A stretch of DNA of 64,000 nucleotides from Gammaproteobacteria bacterium. GTDB lineage: Bacteria; Pseudomonadota; Gammaproteobacteria; HK1. The notes beneath the pieces are model-generated. The model was given only the letters and a program-made list of their open reading frames with translations, ran no database searches and was not told the DNA's origin. Both the position numbers and the translations under genes were made by a program. The stretch lies in NCBI GenBank assembly GCA_012103455.1, contig WLWT01000001.1:2731288-2795287 (forward strand), in the 5' to 3' direction. Positions within the stretch are counted from its first letter, which is position 1; each line of letters starts with the position of its first letter. Below, piece by piece: positions 1 through 7,605 of the stretch.

Positions 1-1
1 G

Positions 2-1561
2 TCGGCTGAGGCCACTGTGGTGCGCAATTATATTGACTGGTTGGTCAGCGTCCCGTGGAAAAAGCGCACCCGGATCCGCCATGATTTGGCCAAGGCTGAA
101 GAGGTGTTGGAAGCCGATCACTACGGCCTTGAAAAAGTCAAAGAGCGGATCCTCGAGTACTTAGCGGTTCAGCAGCGGGTTAAGCAGTTAAAAGGCCCTA
201 TCCTGTGTCTGGTAGGGCCGCCTGGCGTAGGTAAAACATCCCTAGGCCAATCCATCGCCCGTGCCACTAGCCGCAAGTTCGTCCGTATGTCGTTGGGCGG
301 CGTGCGTGATGAGGCGGAGATCCGAGGGCACCGGCGTACCTACATCGGTGCGCTGCCTGGCAAGATCGTGCAGAGCCTGTCCAAGGTCGGCGTGCGCAAT
401 CCCTTGTTTCTGTTGGATGAAGTGGACAAGATGTCAATGGATTTTCGCGGTGATCCGTCCTCAGCGTTGCTCGAAGTGCTGGATCCGGAGCAGAATCATA
501 CGTTTGTCGATCACTATCTTGAGGTGGACTACGATTTGTCCGATGTGATGTTCGTGGCTACCGCCAATACCATGAACATCCCTGGACCGCTGTTGGACCG
601 GATGGAGGTCATCCGTATCTCCGGCTACACAGAGCCTGAGAAGATCTCCATCGCGCACCGCTACCTGATAGACAAGCAGCGCAAGAACAATGGTCTTGCC
701 GAAGAGGAGATTAAAATAGAAGAATCGGCCACCACCGATATCATCCGCTACTACACGCGTGAAGCTGGGGTGCGGAATCTGGAGCGTGAGATCGCCAAGA
801 TCTGCCGCAAGGTGGTTACGGAAAAAGTCCGCACTAAGAGCGCAGAGCGCATTGATGTTGGCGCCGATGTGCTGGAGCAATATTTGGGTGTTCAACGGTT
901 TCGCTTTGGCCGCGCCGATGAGCAAGATCGCATCGGTCATGTCACCGGACTGGCCTGGACCGAAGTGGGTGGCGATTTGTTAACCATTGAGGCGGCCATA
1001 ACTCCAGGTAAGGGCAAGCTCGCTAACACCGGTTCGCTCGGCGATGTGATGCAAGAATCGATACAGGCAGCCATGACTGTGGTGCGCGCGCGCGCGGCCG
1101 TGTTGGGTTTGGCGGAAGATTTTTATCAAAAGCACGATGTACACATCCACGTTCCCGAAGGTGCGACTCCCAAAGATGGTCCGAGCGCAGGCATCGGTAT
1201 GTGCACGGCCCTTGTGTCGGCGCTGACGCAGGTACCGGTGCGCTCCGATGTGGCTATGACAGGGGAAATCACTTTACGCGGGGAAGTGCTTCCGATCGGT
1301 GGCCTCAAGGAAAAACTGCTGGCCGCGCTGCGTGGCGGCATACAGCTTGTTTTGATCCCGGAGGAAAACCAAAGAGAGCTTTCAGAAGTACCTGATGAAA
1401 TCAAGGACGGGCTGGATATACGCCAGGTTAGATGGATGGATGAAGTGCTTGAGTTGGCGTTGCGGCACATGCCTGAATCGCGTGACGATACGAAGGGTGA
1501 TTTGGTGCCGACCGAGCCGCCGGCAGACAAGGATGAAGCTGGAACTCTCATGAAGCATTGA
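2..1561 (+). CDS. lon: ATP-dependent Lon protease, C-terminal part (5' end outside window)
   Basis: Lon degrades misfolded and regulatory proteins in the cytoplasm. The reading frame is open from base 2, and the residues before the first possible start (SAEAT, then VVRNYIDW) match the interior of Lon, so the gene is cut by the window edge. Walker A GPPGVGKT is encoded near 214-237 and a Walker B-like LLDEVDK near 409-432. The serine protease domain shows the catalytic Ser in DGPSAG (about 1174-1191) and the catalytic Lys in GGLKEK (about 1300-1320). The C-terminal tail after the protease domain is a short charged extension. In related genomes lon is followed by hupB; here a pair of tRNA genes and ppiD follow directly. 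Identification is secure. Confidence 0.97.
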   Translation, partial: SAEATVVRNYIDWLVSVPWKKRTRIRHDLAKAEEVLEADHYGLEKVKERILEYLAVQQRVKQLKGPILCLVGPPGVGKTSLGQSIARATSRKFVRMSLGGVRDEAEIRGHRRTYIGALPGKIVQSLSKVGVRNPLFLLDEVDKMSMDFRGDPSSALLEVLDPEQNHTFVDHYLEVDYDLSDVMFVATANTMNIPGPLLDRMEVIRISGYTEPEKISIAHRYLIDKQRKNNGLAEEEIKIEESATTDIIRYYTREAGVRNLEREIAKICRKVVTEKVRTKSAERIDVGADVLEQYLGVQRFRFGRADEQDRIGHVTGLAWTEVGGDLLTIEAAITPGKGKLANTGSLGDVMQESIQAAMTVVRARAAVLGLAEDFYQKHDVHIHVPEGATPKDGPSAGIGMCTALVSALTQVPVRSDVAMTGEITLRGEVLPIGGLKEKLLAALRGGIQLVLIPEENQRELSEVPDEIKDGLDIRQVRWMDEVLELALRHMPESRDDTKGDLVPTEPPADKDEAGTLMKH

Positions 1562-1593
1562 TGCTGGTGACGGTAATAATGACGCATAGAAGG

Positions 1594-1621
1594 ATGACAG
1601 CTAAGAATCCGTTGCTATAAT
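1594..1621 (+). promoter_or_regulatory. Probable sigma70 promoter for the tRNA pair
   Basis: An ATGACA hexamer (1594-1599) lies 16 bp upstream of a perfect TATAAT (1616-1621), followed by a GC-rich discriminator (ACGACGC) typical of stable-RNA promoters. It sits 163 bp upstream of tRNA-Val in the gap after lon. The hexamers are seen directly; the assignment to the tRNA operon is inferred. Confidence 0.6.
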
Positions 1622-1783
1622 ACGACGCTTGGTTGCGCGGGGAGGAGTTCGGCGTCAGAACGCAGACGGTGCCCTAGGTTACTGTGAGCCTCAGGTCACG
1701 GTGAAACCGAAGCATTGCCAATCCTGGGTTGTTGTAAGCCCGGATTGCTATAAGCCTTGGATGAGTAGCCTGGCAGTATTATC

Positions 1784-1859
1784 GGGTGCTTAGCTCAGCT
1801 GGGAGAGCGTCGCCCTTACAAGGCGAAAGTCGGGGGTTCGATCCCCTCAGCACCCACCA
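1784..1859 (+). tRNA. tRNA-Val (anticodon UAC)
   Basis: Cloverleaf visible: acceptor stem GGGTGCT pairs with AGCACCC (1849-1855), discriminator A and encoded CCA at 1857-1859. The anticodon stem TCGCC/GGCGA encloses the loop CTTACAA, giving anticodon TAC at 1817-1819. The T-loop GTTCGATC is canonical. It is co-transcribed with tRNA-Asp 9 bp downstream. Confidence 0.97.
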
Positions 1860-1868
1860 GTAGCCGTC

Positions 1869-1945
1869 GGAGCGGTAGTTCAGTTGGTTAGAATACCGGC
1901 CTGTCACGCCGGGGGTCGCGGGTTCGAGTCCCGTCCGCTCCGCCA
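1869..1945 (+). tRNA. tRNA-Asp (anticodon GUC)
   Basis: Acceptor stem GGAGCGG pairs with CCGCTCC (1935-1941), discriminator G, CCA encoded at 1943-1945. The anticodon loop CTGTCAC gives GTC at 1903-1905. It is second in a two-tRNA operon with tRNA-Val and is followed at once by a terminator. Confidence 0.97.
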
Positions 1946-1952
1946 TATACGA

Positions 1953-1985
1953 AGGGCGCTCCAGTTTGGCTGGCGCGCCCTTTTT
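1953..1985 (+). terminator. Rho-independent terminator of the tRNA operon
   Basis: Stem AGGGCGC (1953-1959) pairs with GCGCCCT (1975-1981), and a T-run follows (1981-1985). It lies 8 bp after the CCA of tRNA-Asp and before ppiD. Confidence 0.8.
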
Positions 1986-2063
1986 CATGTGAATGAGTTG
2001 TCTGGTCTTGCGGGTCATACATCGCAGGCGGATGCCAACATAGTCTGAGACCTAGTAGATCCG

Positions 2064-4022
2064 ATGCTGCAAAACATTCGAGACCGAGCCAAAGGGTGGC
2101 TAGCGTGGGTCATCGTCATAGTTATTTGCGTGCCGTTCGCACTATGGGGGATCCAGGAATACTTTGGCGTCGATCCTAACGTTCCGGTGATTGATGTGAA
2201 CGGGCAAGAGATTAGCTTGCAGACATTCAATCTGGCGTATCAACGCGCTCAAATGCAACGGCCCGTGGATATCGATGATCCGGATGCCGAGACGCAGCGT
2301 AAGAACGAGCTGGTTGAGCAGCTTATCAACAACGAAGTGATCGTGCAGGGCGCATCGGCGCAGGGTCTTCGGATTTCAGATGCGCAGCTAATCGGCGCCC
2401 TTCAATCGACCCCCACTTTCCAACGCGACGGACGGTTCTCTCAGGAACAATACGAAGCATCCCTGCGCAACGTCGGGTATACCTCGTCCAATTTTGAGTT
2501 CTATCAGCGCCGCTCGATGTTGGTCAATCAAATTGCTTCTGCGCTGGGTGACTCCTCTTTTTCCGCTGACTTCGAGACCGAGCAATTGTTGGGTTTGCAA
2601 GCCCAGCGCAGAACGTTTTCTGCACTGATCATAAAGAGCGCGGCGCAAGAGAATGTTGAACCCACGGAGCAGGAGTTGAAGGACTATTACGAGAGTAATA
2701 AGCAGGAGTTCAACTCTGAAGAGCAGGTGAAATTGGCTTATGTCGTGCTGTCAAAAGCAAAACTCGCCGAGTCTATTGCCATACCCGGTGACGATGTTCT
2801 AAGGGCGCAGTTCGAGACTGACAGTAGGCTTTATACGCCGCCCGAGCAGCGCACGGTACGGCATATTTTGGTTGAAGTCGATGAGGAAGCGGATGCTGCC
2901 GCCGTAGATGCGGCGAAGAGCGAGATCGAGGTTGTGCGGGCGCGTATTGCTGGCGGTGAAGCGTTTGAGGATGTCGCTAAGGAAGTGTCCGCCGATGCGG
3001 CCTCGGCCGCTCAAGGCGGCAGTCTGGGCGAAATCGGGCGCGGTTTCATGGTACCTGAATTCGAAGAGGCGGCGTTCGCCCTGGCCGCAGGTGAGTTGAG
3101 CGAACCGATCAGATCGCCGTTCGGTTTTCATTTGATCCGGGTCGATGAGATTTCTGGTGATGGGGAGCCTACATTTGCCGAGGTGCGCGATGAAGTGTTG
3201 GCGGAGTATCGCAAGAAGCGCGCGGAAGGGGAATATTACGAGCAAGGTACACGTTTGCGGGATATGGCGTTTACCGAATCTGGCTCACTGGACTTCGCCG
3301 CCGAAGAACTGGCTTTGACCGTTGAGCAAACGCCGTTTATTAGCCGGGAAGGTATTACTGGACATCCGGTTGCCGGCGATCAGCGGGTACTGCGCGCGGC
3401 TTTTGGCCAGGAGGTGTTAGAGCAGCGCGTCAACAGCGATGTTCTAGATCACATAGATGGCACGGCTATAGTGGTTCGTGTGGAGGAGCACCGCCCCAGC
3501 GCCGAGCAGAGTTTCGAGGATGTGCGCAATGAGGTCGAGAAAGTGGTGCGTGCACAAAAAGGACAAGCAGCGGCGAAGAAAGCAGGCGAGGCGCTGGTAC
3601 GCGAGCTTCGAGGTGGGTTAGACGCCGAGGCGGCGGCTAACCGCATGGAACTCAAGTGGACCGAGTTCGCTGCCTTGGCCCGTGGCGCGAAGGGGCCCGA
3701 TGCGGAGGCGCTCGAGTTGGCTTTTAAGATGCCTCACCCCAAAGAAGAGCAACCTGAAGAAGACAACCCCAAAGAGAATAACCCCGAAGAAAATAAGACG
3801 GCGAAGAAAAATAACGCTGTATTCGACGGGGTGATCAATGAGGCAAAGGATTATGTGGTGGTAATGTTGACTGAAGTAAGCGAAGCCAAGCTACCGCTGG
3901 AGGCAGCCAAGACGCAATTCGCTAACGGCCTCGCTCGGGACATTGGTCAATTTGAGTTGCGCGGACTGATTGATGCCCTACGGGCGAAGGCGGATGTGGA
4001 GATTTTCGAGAGCCGTCTATAG
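2064..4022 (+). CDS. ppiD: Peptidyl-prolyl cis-trans isomerase D (SurA_N/parvulin chaperone)
   Basis: PpiD is an inner-membrane-anchored periplasmic chaperone that meets proteins leaving the Sec translocon. The 652-residue product starts with a short cytoplasmic stretch and one membrane segment (about residues 12-35, rich in V/I/W), then a SurA_N-like region. A parvulin domain begins at about residue 265 (RTVRHILVEVD) and contains GGSLGEIGRG and PFGFHLIRV. Near residue 555-580 there is a low-complexity Glu/Asn/Lys/Pro stretch not expected in the family, probably a flexible linker. Length fits the family (about 620-650). The position downstream of lon supports the name; hupB, usually between them, is absent here. 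The TAG stop overlaps nothing downstream. Confidence 0.93.
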   Translation: MLQNIRDRAKGWLAWVIVIVICVPFALWGIQEYFGVDPNVPVIDVNGQEISLQTFNLAYQRAQMQRPVDIDDPDAETQRKNELVEQLINNEVIVQGASAQGLRISDAQLIGALQSTPTFQRDGRFSQEQYEASLRNVGYTSSNFEFYQRRSMLVNQIASALGDSSFSADFETEQLLGLQAQRRTFSALIIKSAAQENVEPTEQELKDYYESNKQEFNSEEQVKLAYVVLSKAKLAESIAIPGDDVLRAQFETDSRLYTPPEQRTVRHILVEVDEEADAAAVDAAKSEIEVVRARIAGGEAFEDVAKEVSADAASAAQGGSLGEIGRGFMVPEFEEAAFALAAGELSEPIRSPFGFHLIRVDEISGDGEPTFAEVRDEVLAEYRKKRAEGEYYEQGTRLRDMAFTESGSLDFAAEELALTVEQTPFISREGITGHPVAGDQRVLRAAFGQEVLEQRVNSDVLDHIDGTAIVVRVEEHRPSAEQSFEDVRNEVEKVVRAQKGQAAAKKAGEALVRELRGGLDAEAAANRMELKWTEFAALARGAKGPDAEALELAFKMPHPKEEQPEEDNPKENNPEENKTAKKNNAVFDGVINEAKDYVVVMLTEVSEAKLPLEAAKTQFANGLARDIGQFELRGLIDALRAKADVEIFESRL

Positions 4023-4038
4023 TTGTTCATCTTCTTTA

Positions 4039-4178
4039 GGGCGCCTCTAAAAATAGTCATTTTTTCGCGAGTGCAAGGAAGCACCGCGCGCACAACCGCA
4101 GTGTATAGGTGATACCTGAGGATTCGAGCACAGCGCTGACGCCACAATCGCGGAAAAAGTGCATTTTCAGAGGTGCCC
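4039..4178 (+). mobile_element. MITE family A, copy 1 (140 bp)
   Basis: Non-coding element with terminal inverted repeats: left end GGGCGCCTCTAAAAATAG, right end close to its reverse complement (...TCAGAGGTGCCC). It is flanked by identical TTTA tetramers (4035-4038 and 4179-4182), a 4-bp target duplication. The interior is shared with copies at 15939, 19844 and 35979. It has no coding capacity, so mobilisation would need a transposase elsewhere. Confidence 0.85.
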
Positions 4179-4270
4179 TTTAGCTATTTGTTTTCCATGG
4201 CTATATATGCGTGGTCCAATGTTTAGAGTGGTCCGCCCAACTGCTAGTGCCGGGCGGAAGCGGCTCTGTG

Positions 4271-4840
4271 TTATCTGCCTTCCACAATCCGCTCTTTGCG
4301 TTTGAACCGCTTGCTCAAGAATTCCATTTGATCGGCTAAGATCCTGCGGTTGGACAGTGCTAGATACTCCGCCCGGTTTGGTGCGTAAGGCACTGCCACT
4401 AGGGGCATGTCGGCCTCCTCTGGCGTGCGCGCACCTTTTTTGTGGTTGCACGGCCGGCAGGCGGTAGCGACATTGTTCCAGCTATCCCGCCCGCCCTTGG
4501 ACAGTGGCACGATGTGATCTCTAGTGAGTTCATACTCGAAGAATTGCTGGCCGCAGTACATGCAGATGTGTCCATCGCGCAAGAACAACTCCCGGTTGGA
4601 CAGGGGCGGGGTTCCTGCGTGCATGTGTCCGCGGGCACTGCCTCGCACCGCGATGATGGAGTTGATGTTCACGCACGAGCGCTCACCCGTCTCGCGCGAG
4701 CGGCCACCCCAAAATGTAAAGCTCTGCTCTCCGGCGCACCAGGCGATGCGATCGCGGGTGTGAAGCACTATCGCCTCTTGCCACGGGATCCAACGCAGCG
4801 GCTGGCCGTTGATCTCCAGCCGTAAAATCAGGGGGGACAC
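4271..4840 (-). CDS. HNH endonuclease family protein
   Basis: A 189-residue protein with a C-terminal HNH nuclease module: a CxxC knuckle (CMYCGQ, about residue 95), the DHIVPLSKGG core carrying the His of the ββα-metal fold, then WNNVATACRPCNHKKG with a second Cys pair. This is the small bacterial HNH type (McrA-like). The N-terminal 75 residues carry no recognised motif. It is a single gene, convergent with ppiD across MITE copy 1. Such genes are common stand-alone chromosomal genes in gammaproteobacteria, and the biological substrate is not evident from the sequence. Confidence 0.85.
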   Translation of the reverse strand: MSPLILRLEINGQPLRWIPWQEAIVLHTRDRIAWCAGEQSFTFWGGRSRETGERSCVNINSIIAVRGSARGHMHAGTPPLSNRELFLRDGHICMYCGQQFFEYELTRDHIVPLSKGGRDSWNNVATACRPCNHKKGARTPEEADMPLVAVPYAPNRAEYLALSNRRILADQMEFLSKRFKRKERIVEGR

Positions 4841-4968
4841 AATTCTTCTCTCTTTTTTAGGTGTTAGGTGAGTTATTTTGCCTAATCTTGCCGACGGTTA
4901 AAATTACCCCTGGATTACAGTTAGGTGAAGCCACAGGGACTGACTATGAGTGTAACCAGTGAGGTTAC

Positions 4969-5271
4969 TTGGTGATTCCCCTTCGTAAGCTGTATTTTGC
5001 AGGCCGATGCAAGGAAAATCTGTATGTCCTCGACATGGATGCCGACCTGTTTATTGGGCTGTCTGACCCGAAGGATGGTGAGTTGCCTAGTGGTTCTTGC
5101 AGTGTGAGTGTTAACGGAATAAAGCGCTGCTTTTATGACACTTGTTGCTTTTACAACACTTGTTCGCGGGTGGGCCGCTTATTCCACGGCCGCAGAGTGA
5201 ACTTGCCGCAACATGAAATAGAAATCCAGTTCATATTCAACCGCGGCGTATATTCCATATTCGGGGACTAG
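4969..5271 (+). CDS. Hypothetical protein, 100 residues
   Basis: Open frame in the gap between the HNH gene and fabI, starting at TTG (4969) or GTG (4972). The product has no recognised domain; it is Cys-rich in its middle (YDTCCFYNTCSR) and shows alternating hydrophobic segments suggesting beta strands. There is no strong ribosome binding site. The upstream AT-rich stretch 4841-4968 could hold divergent promoters for this and the HNH gene. It could be a real small gene or a chance frame. Confidence 0.3.
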   Translation: MVIPLRKLYFAGRCKENLYVLDMDADLFIGLSDPKDGELPSGSCSVSVNGIKRCFYDTCCFYNTCSRVGRLFHGRRVNLPQHEIEIQFIFNRGVYSIFGD

Positions 5272-5329
5272 CTTAACCCATATTTAGGCACTATCGGATA
5301 ACTGGATAAGTGGCTAACTGGGTAGGATT

Positions 5330-6103
5330 TCAGGTACTCATACCTATGGTGCTGTAGCCAGCATCAACGTACAAGATCTCGCCGGTGATACCCGAGGCTA
5401 GTTCCGAGCACAGGAAGGCCGCTGCATTGCCGACTTCGTGGATATCGACATTGCGTTTTAAGGGAGAGGTATTGCGCGCATGTTCCAAAAAGCTACGAAA
5501 CTCCGGGATGCCGGCGGCAGCGAGGGTCTTTATAGGCCCGGCGGAAATGCCATTGACGCGAATATTTTTGGCCCCTAGATCGGCTGCCAGATAGCGCACG
5601 TTAGCTTCTAAACTGGCTTTGGCGAGGCCCATCACGTTGTAGTTGGGCACTACCCGTTCGGCGCCCAGATAGGTGAGGGTGACGATGGAACCGCCGTTGG
5701 CCATAAGGGTGGCGGCATGGCGCGAGACGGCGGTTAAACTAAAACTGCTGATATCATGGGCTATGTGAAAAGCCTCGCGGCTTACCTGCGAAAAATCGCC
5801 TTCCAAGGCTTCGCGCGGTGCGTACGCAATAGCGTGTACCACCACGTCCAAGGTATCCCACGAAGCGGCCAACTGTTCAAATACGCTGGTAATGGATTCG
5901 TCTTGCGCCACGTTGCACGGCAGTACCCGTTGCGAGTCTACCGCCGCTGCGAGCTTTCGCACTCGCTCGGCTAGCCGCTCTTCTTGATAGGTAAATGCCA
6001 ATTCCCCACCTTGCCGGTGAATGGCTTGCGCAATCCCCCAGGCGATGGAGCGGTTGCTCGCCACGCCCATCACGAGCGCCCGTTTACTCTGCAAGAATCC
6101 CAC
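5330..6103 (-). CDS. fabI: Enoyl-[acyl-carrier-protein] reductase (NADH), FabI
   Basis: FabI reduces trans-2-enoyl-ACP in the last step of each fatty acid elongation cycle. The 257-residue product is a short-chain dehydrogenase of the FabI subgroup: the nucleotide-binding segment GVASNRSIAWGIA near the N-terminus and the catalytic Tyr-x6-Lys in YNVMGLAKAS (about residue 155). NGISAGPIKTLAA and the C-terminal GEILYVDAGYS follow. Length matches E. coli FabI (262). It is transcribed from its own promoter and its linkage with ppiD is conserved in several gammaproteobacteria. Confidence 0.97.
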   Translation of the reverse strand: MGFLQSKRALVMGVASNRSIAWGIAQAIHRQGGELAFTYQEERLAERVRKLAAAVDSQRVLPCNVAQDESITSVFEQLAASWDTLDVVVHAIAYAPREALEGDFSQVSREAFHIAHDISSFSLTAVSRHAATLMANGGSIVTLTYLGAERVVPNYNVMGLAKASLEANVRYLAADLGAKNIRVNGISAGPIKTLAAAGIPEFRSFLEHARNTSPLKRNVDIHEVGNAAAFLCSELASGITGEILYVDAGYSTIGMST

Positions 6104-6160
6104 CGGTGCGACTACCTACACTTTAATCCGAGGTTCGGACTTAATCTGAGGCCTGGAGCC

Positions 6161-6367
6161 CTAGATCTTAACCCAGTTTCCATAACTGCATTCATAGCTA
6201 TTACCGTTATTAGTCACTTCAGCACCTTCAGGGAATTCCCCCCCATTCCAGTAGCAGAATCGGGTCGCTGCGTCGAGCACCACGGTCGATTCGGATTCCA
6301 CGTCCACCATAATCGGTGAATTTTTCTTAGCGGGGTCTTGGGCATCGACTTCGGTTACGTCGGCCAT
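6161..6367 (-). CDS. Small hypothetical protein, DUF1496-like
   Basis: A 68-residue acidic protein. Its C-terminal half, FCYWNGGEFPEGAEV followed by an Asn-rich turn and a second Cys (YECSYG), resembles the DUF1496 pattern of a Cys-Tyr-x-Asn-Gly start and a downstream Cys. No signal peptide is visible. It lies between the kinase/CNB gene remnant and fabI on the same strand, and function is unknown. Assignment to DUF1496 is by eye. Confidence 0.5.
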   Translation of the reverse strand: MADVTEVDAQDPAKKNSPIMVDVESESTVVLDAATRFCYWNGGEFPEGAEVTNNGNSYECSYGNWVKI

Positions 6368-6411
6368 CGCGATGGTCTCCCTAATGTTTGGTTAGCCGTC
6401 ATTGCGACACT

Positions 6412-6660
6412 TTACTTGAGGTCGCGAGCCTTCGATAGATGGTCGCTGGTGCGCGCGAGCCGTGTGACGATGCGGCTGTCGTTTTTGAGAACCGCAGCAC
6501 TGCCTTTGACGATGATATAAAAAGCCTGATCCGTCTCCCTCTCCTGGACCACATTGTCACCGGCGAGTGCGTTTACCCACCGGGTCGCTCTGACCACCTC
6601 CCAGACTTCCGCGTCCGAGAATTCCTGAAAGAAGCGCAGCTCCTTGACCCGCGAGAACTT
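6412..6660 (-). pseudogene. Cyclic-nucleotide-binding tail, severed from the upstream kinase by an in-frame amber codon
   Basis: Directly after the TAG of the kinase gene, the same reading frame continues as KFSRVKELRFFQEFSDAEVW and then a cyclic-nucleotide-binding-like stretch containing DQAFYIIVKGSAAV. The frame equality (no shift, only the TAG at 6661-6663) indicates that kinase and CNB domain were once one polypeptide. The CNB domain is itself incomplete: after LKNDSRI the family pattern is lost and a stop follows, so the phosphate-binding cassette is missing. Most likely the decayed 3' end of a kinase-CNB fusion gene; amber readthrough is the alternative. Confidence 0.65.
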
Positions 6661-7524
6661 CTAGTCCTCCTCGAGCTCCGATGGCGTGTACAACTGGCCC
6701 GCCACTCGGGCCAGTTCGATAGCAAATTCAAGGCCAGTTTTGTAGCGCTTGTTCCGGTCTTTTTCCAGCGCCTTGGCGATCACCGTACTGAGCTGCTCCG
6801 GTGCCTGCACGCGCAGCGAAGAAACAGTGGGCGGGGTTTCGTTTAGAAGCTGAAAGATGAGCCGCGTGAGCGGGGCCGGCATGAACGGCGGGCGGCCGGT
6901 CAGTAACTCGAATAACACTGCGCCTAGGGAGTAGATGTCGGTTTGGTTGTTGAGTTCTTCCTCGCTCGCCTGCTCGGGAGACATGTAGAGGGGGGAGCCG
7001 ACTATGCCTATCACCTGCGTGGTGTCTGCCTGCGCCTGTAGGGCGATGCCGAAATCGCCAATTTTCACATCGTCATCGTCCGTGAGCATGATGTTGGTCG
7101 GTTTGATGTCTCTGTGTATGACGCCGCGCCGGTGAGCATAGTCGAGCGCTTTGGCGCATTTGAATCCAATCTGAACCACTTTCTCAATCGCCAGTAGCTT
7201 GTCCGGTGTGCAGTAATCTTTGAGGGTCAAACCGCTAGAGACGTATTCCATGACGATATACGGCTTGTTATCTTCTTCACCGGCGTCGAATATTTTGAGG
7301 ATGTTAGGGTTGTTCAACGAGCCTGCGGTATGGGCTTCGTTGAAGAACATCTTGCGGAACAACCGGCCAGTGCCCCCGCTGGTGTCGCCATCCACCGCGC
7401 AGACTTTGATCGCAACGTGCCGATCTGAGAATGGATCGTGCCCGGCGTAGACAACGCCCACATTACCCTTACCGGCGATGTCGAGAATGGTGTACTTGCC
7501 GATTTTTGCCGGGAGCTGACTCAT
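6661..7524 (-). CDS. Serine/threonine protein kinase (Hanks type)
   Basis: The 287-residue product is a complete eukaryote-like kinase domain with little else: Gly-rich loop GKGNVGVVYAG (about residue 18), VAIKVC Lys, catalytic loop HRDIKPTNIM (about 140), DFG metal-binding motif (KIGDFGIA), and activation segment GSPLYMSPEQ. The conserved TDIYSLGAVLFELLTG helix is also present. No transmembrane segment or PASTA repeats are present, so it should be cytosolic. It ends at TAG, but the open frame continues with a CNB-like region (6412-6660), suggesting the original protein was a kinase with a cAMP/cGMP-binding tail. The start ATG at 7524 is preceded by little else. Confidence 0.9.
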   Translation of the reverse strand: MSQLPAKIGKYTILDIAGKGNVGVVYAGHDPFSDRHVAIKVCAVDGDTSGGTGRLFRKMFFNEAHTAGSLNNPNILKIFDAGEEDNKPYIVMEYVSSGLTLKDYCTPDKLLAIEKVVQIGFKCAKALDYAHRRGVIHRDIKPTNIMLTDDDDVKIGDFGIALQAQADTTQVIGIVGSPLYMSPEQASEEELNNQTDIYSLGAVLFELLTGRPPFMPAPLTRLIFQLLNETPPTVSSLRVQAPEQLSTVIAKALEKDRNKRYKTGLEFAIELARVAGQLYTPSELEED

Positions 7525-7605
7525 AGGGGAATCATACGAGCATCACAGCGGTGATGCAGCCAAATCCACTTGACGCTCATGGGCAACCAATGGCGCAGTG
7601 ATGGC

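Noticed and set aside
461..940. Minus-strand open frame inside lon
   Set aside because: Antisense to a conserved coding sequence, no ribosome site, no recognised domain.
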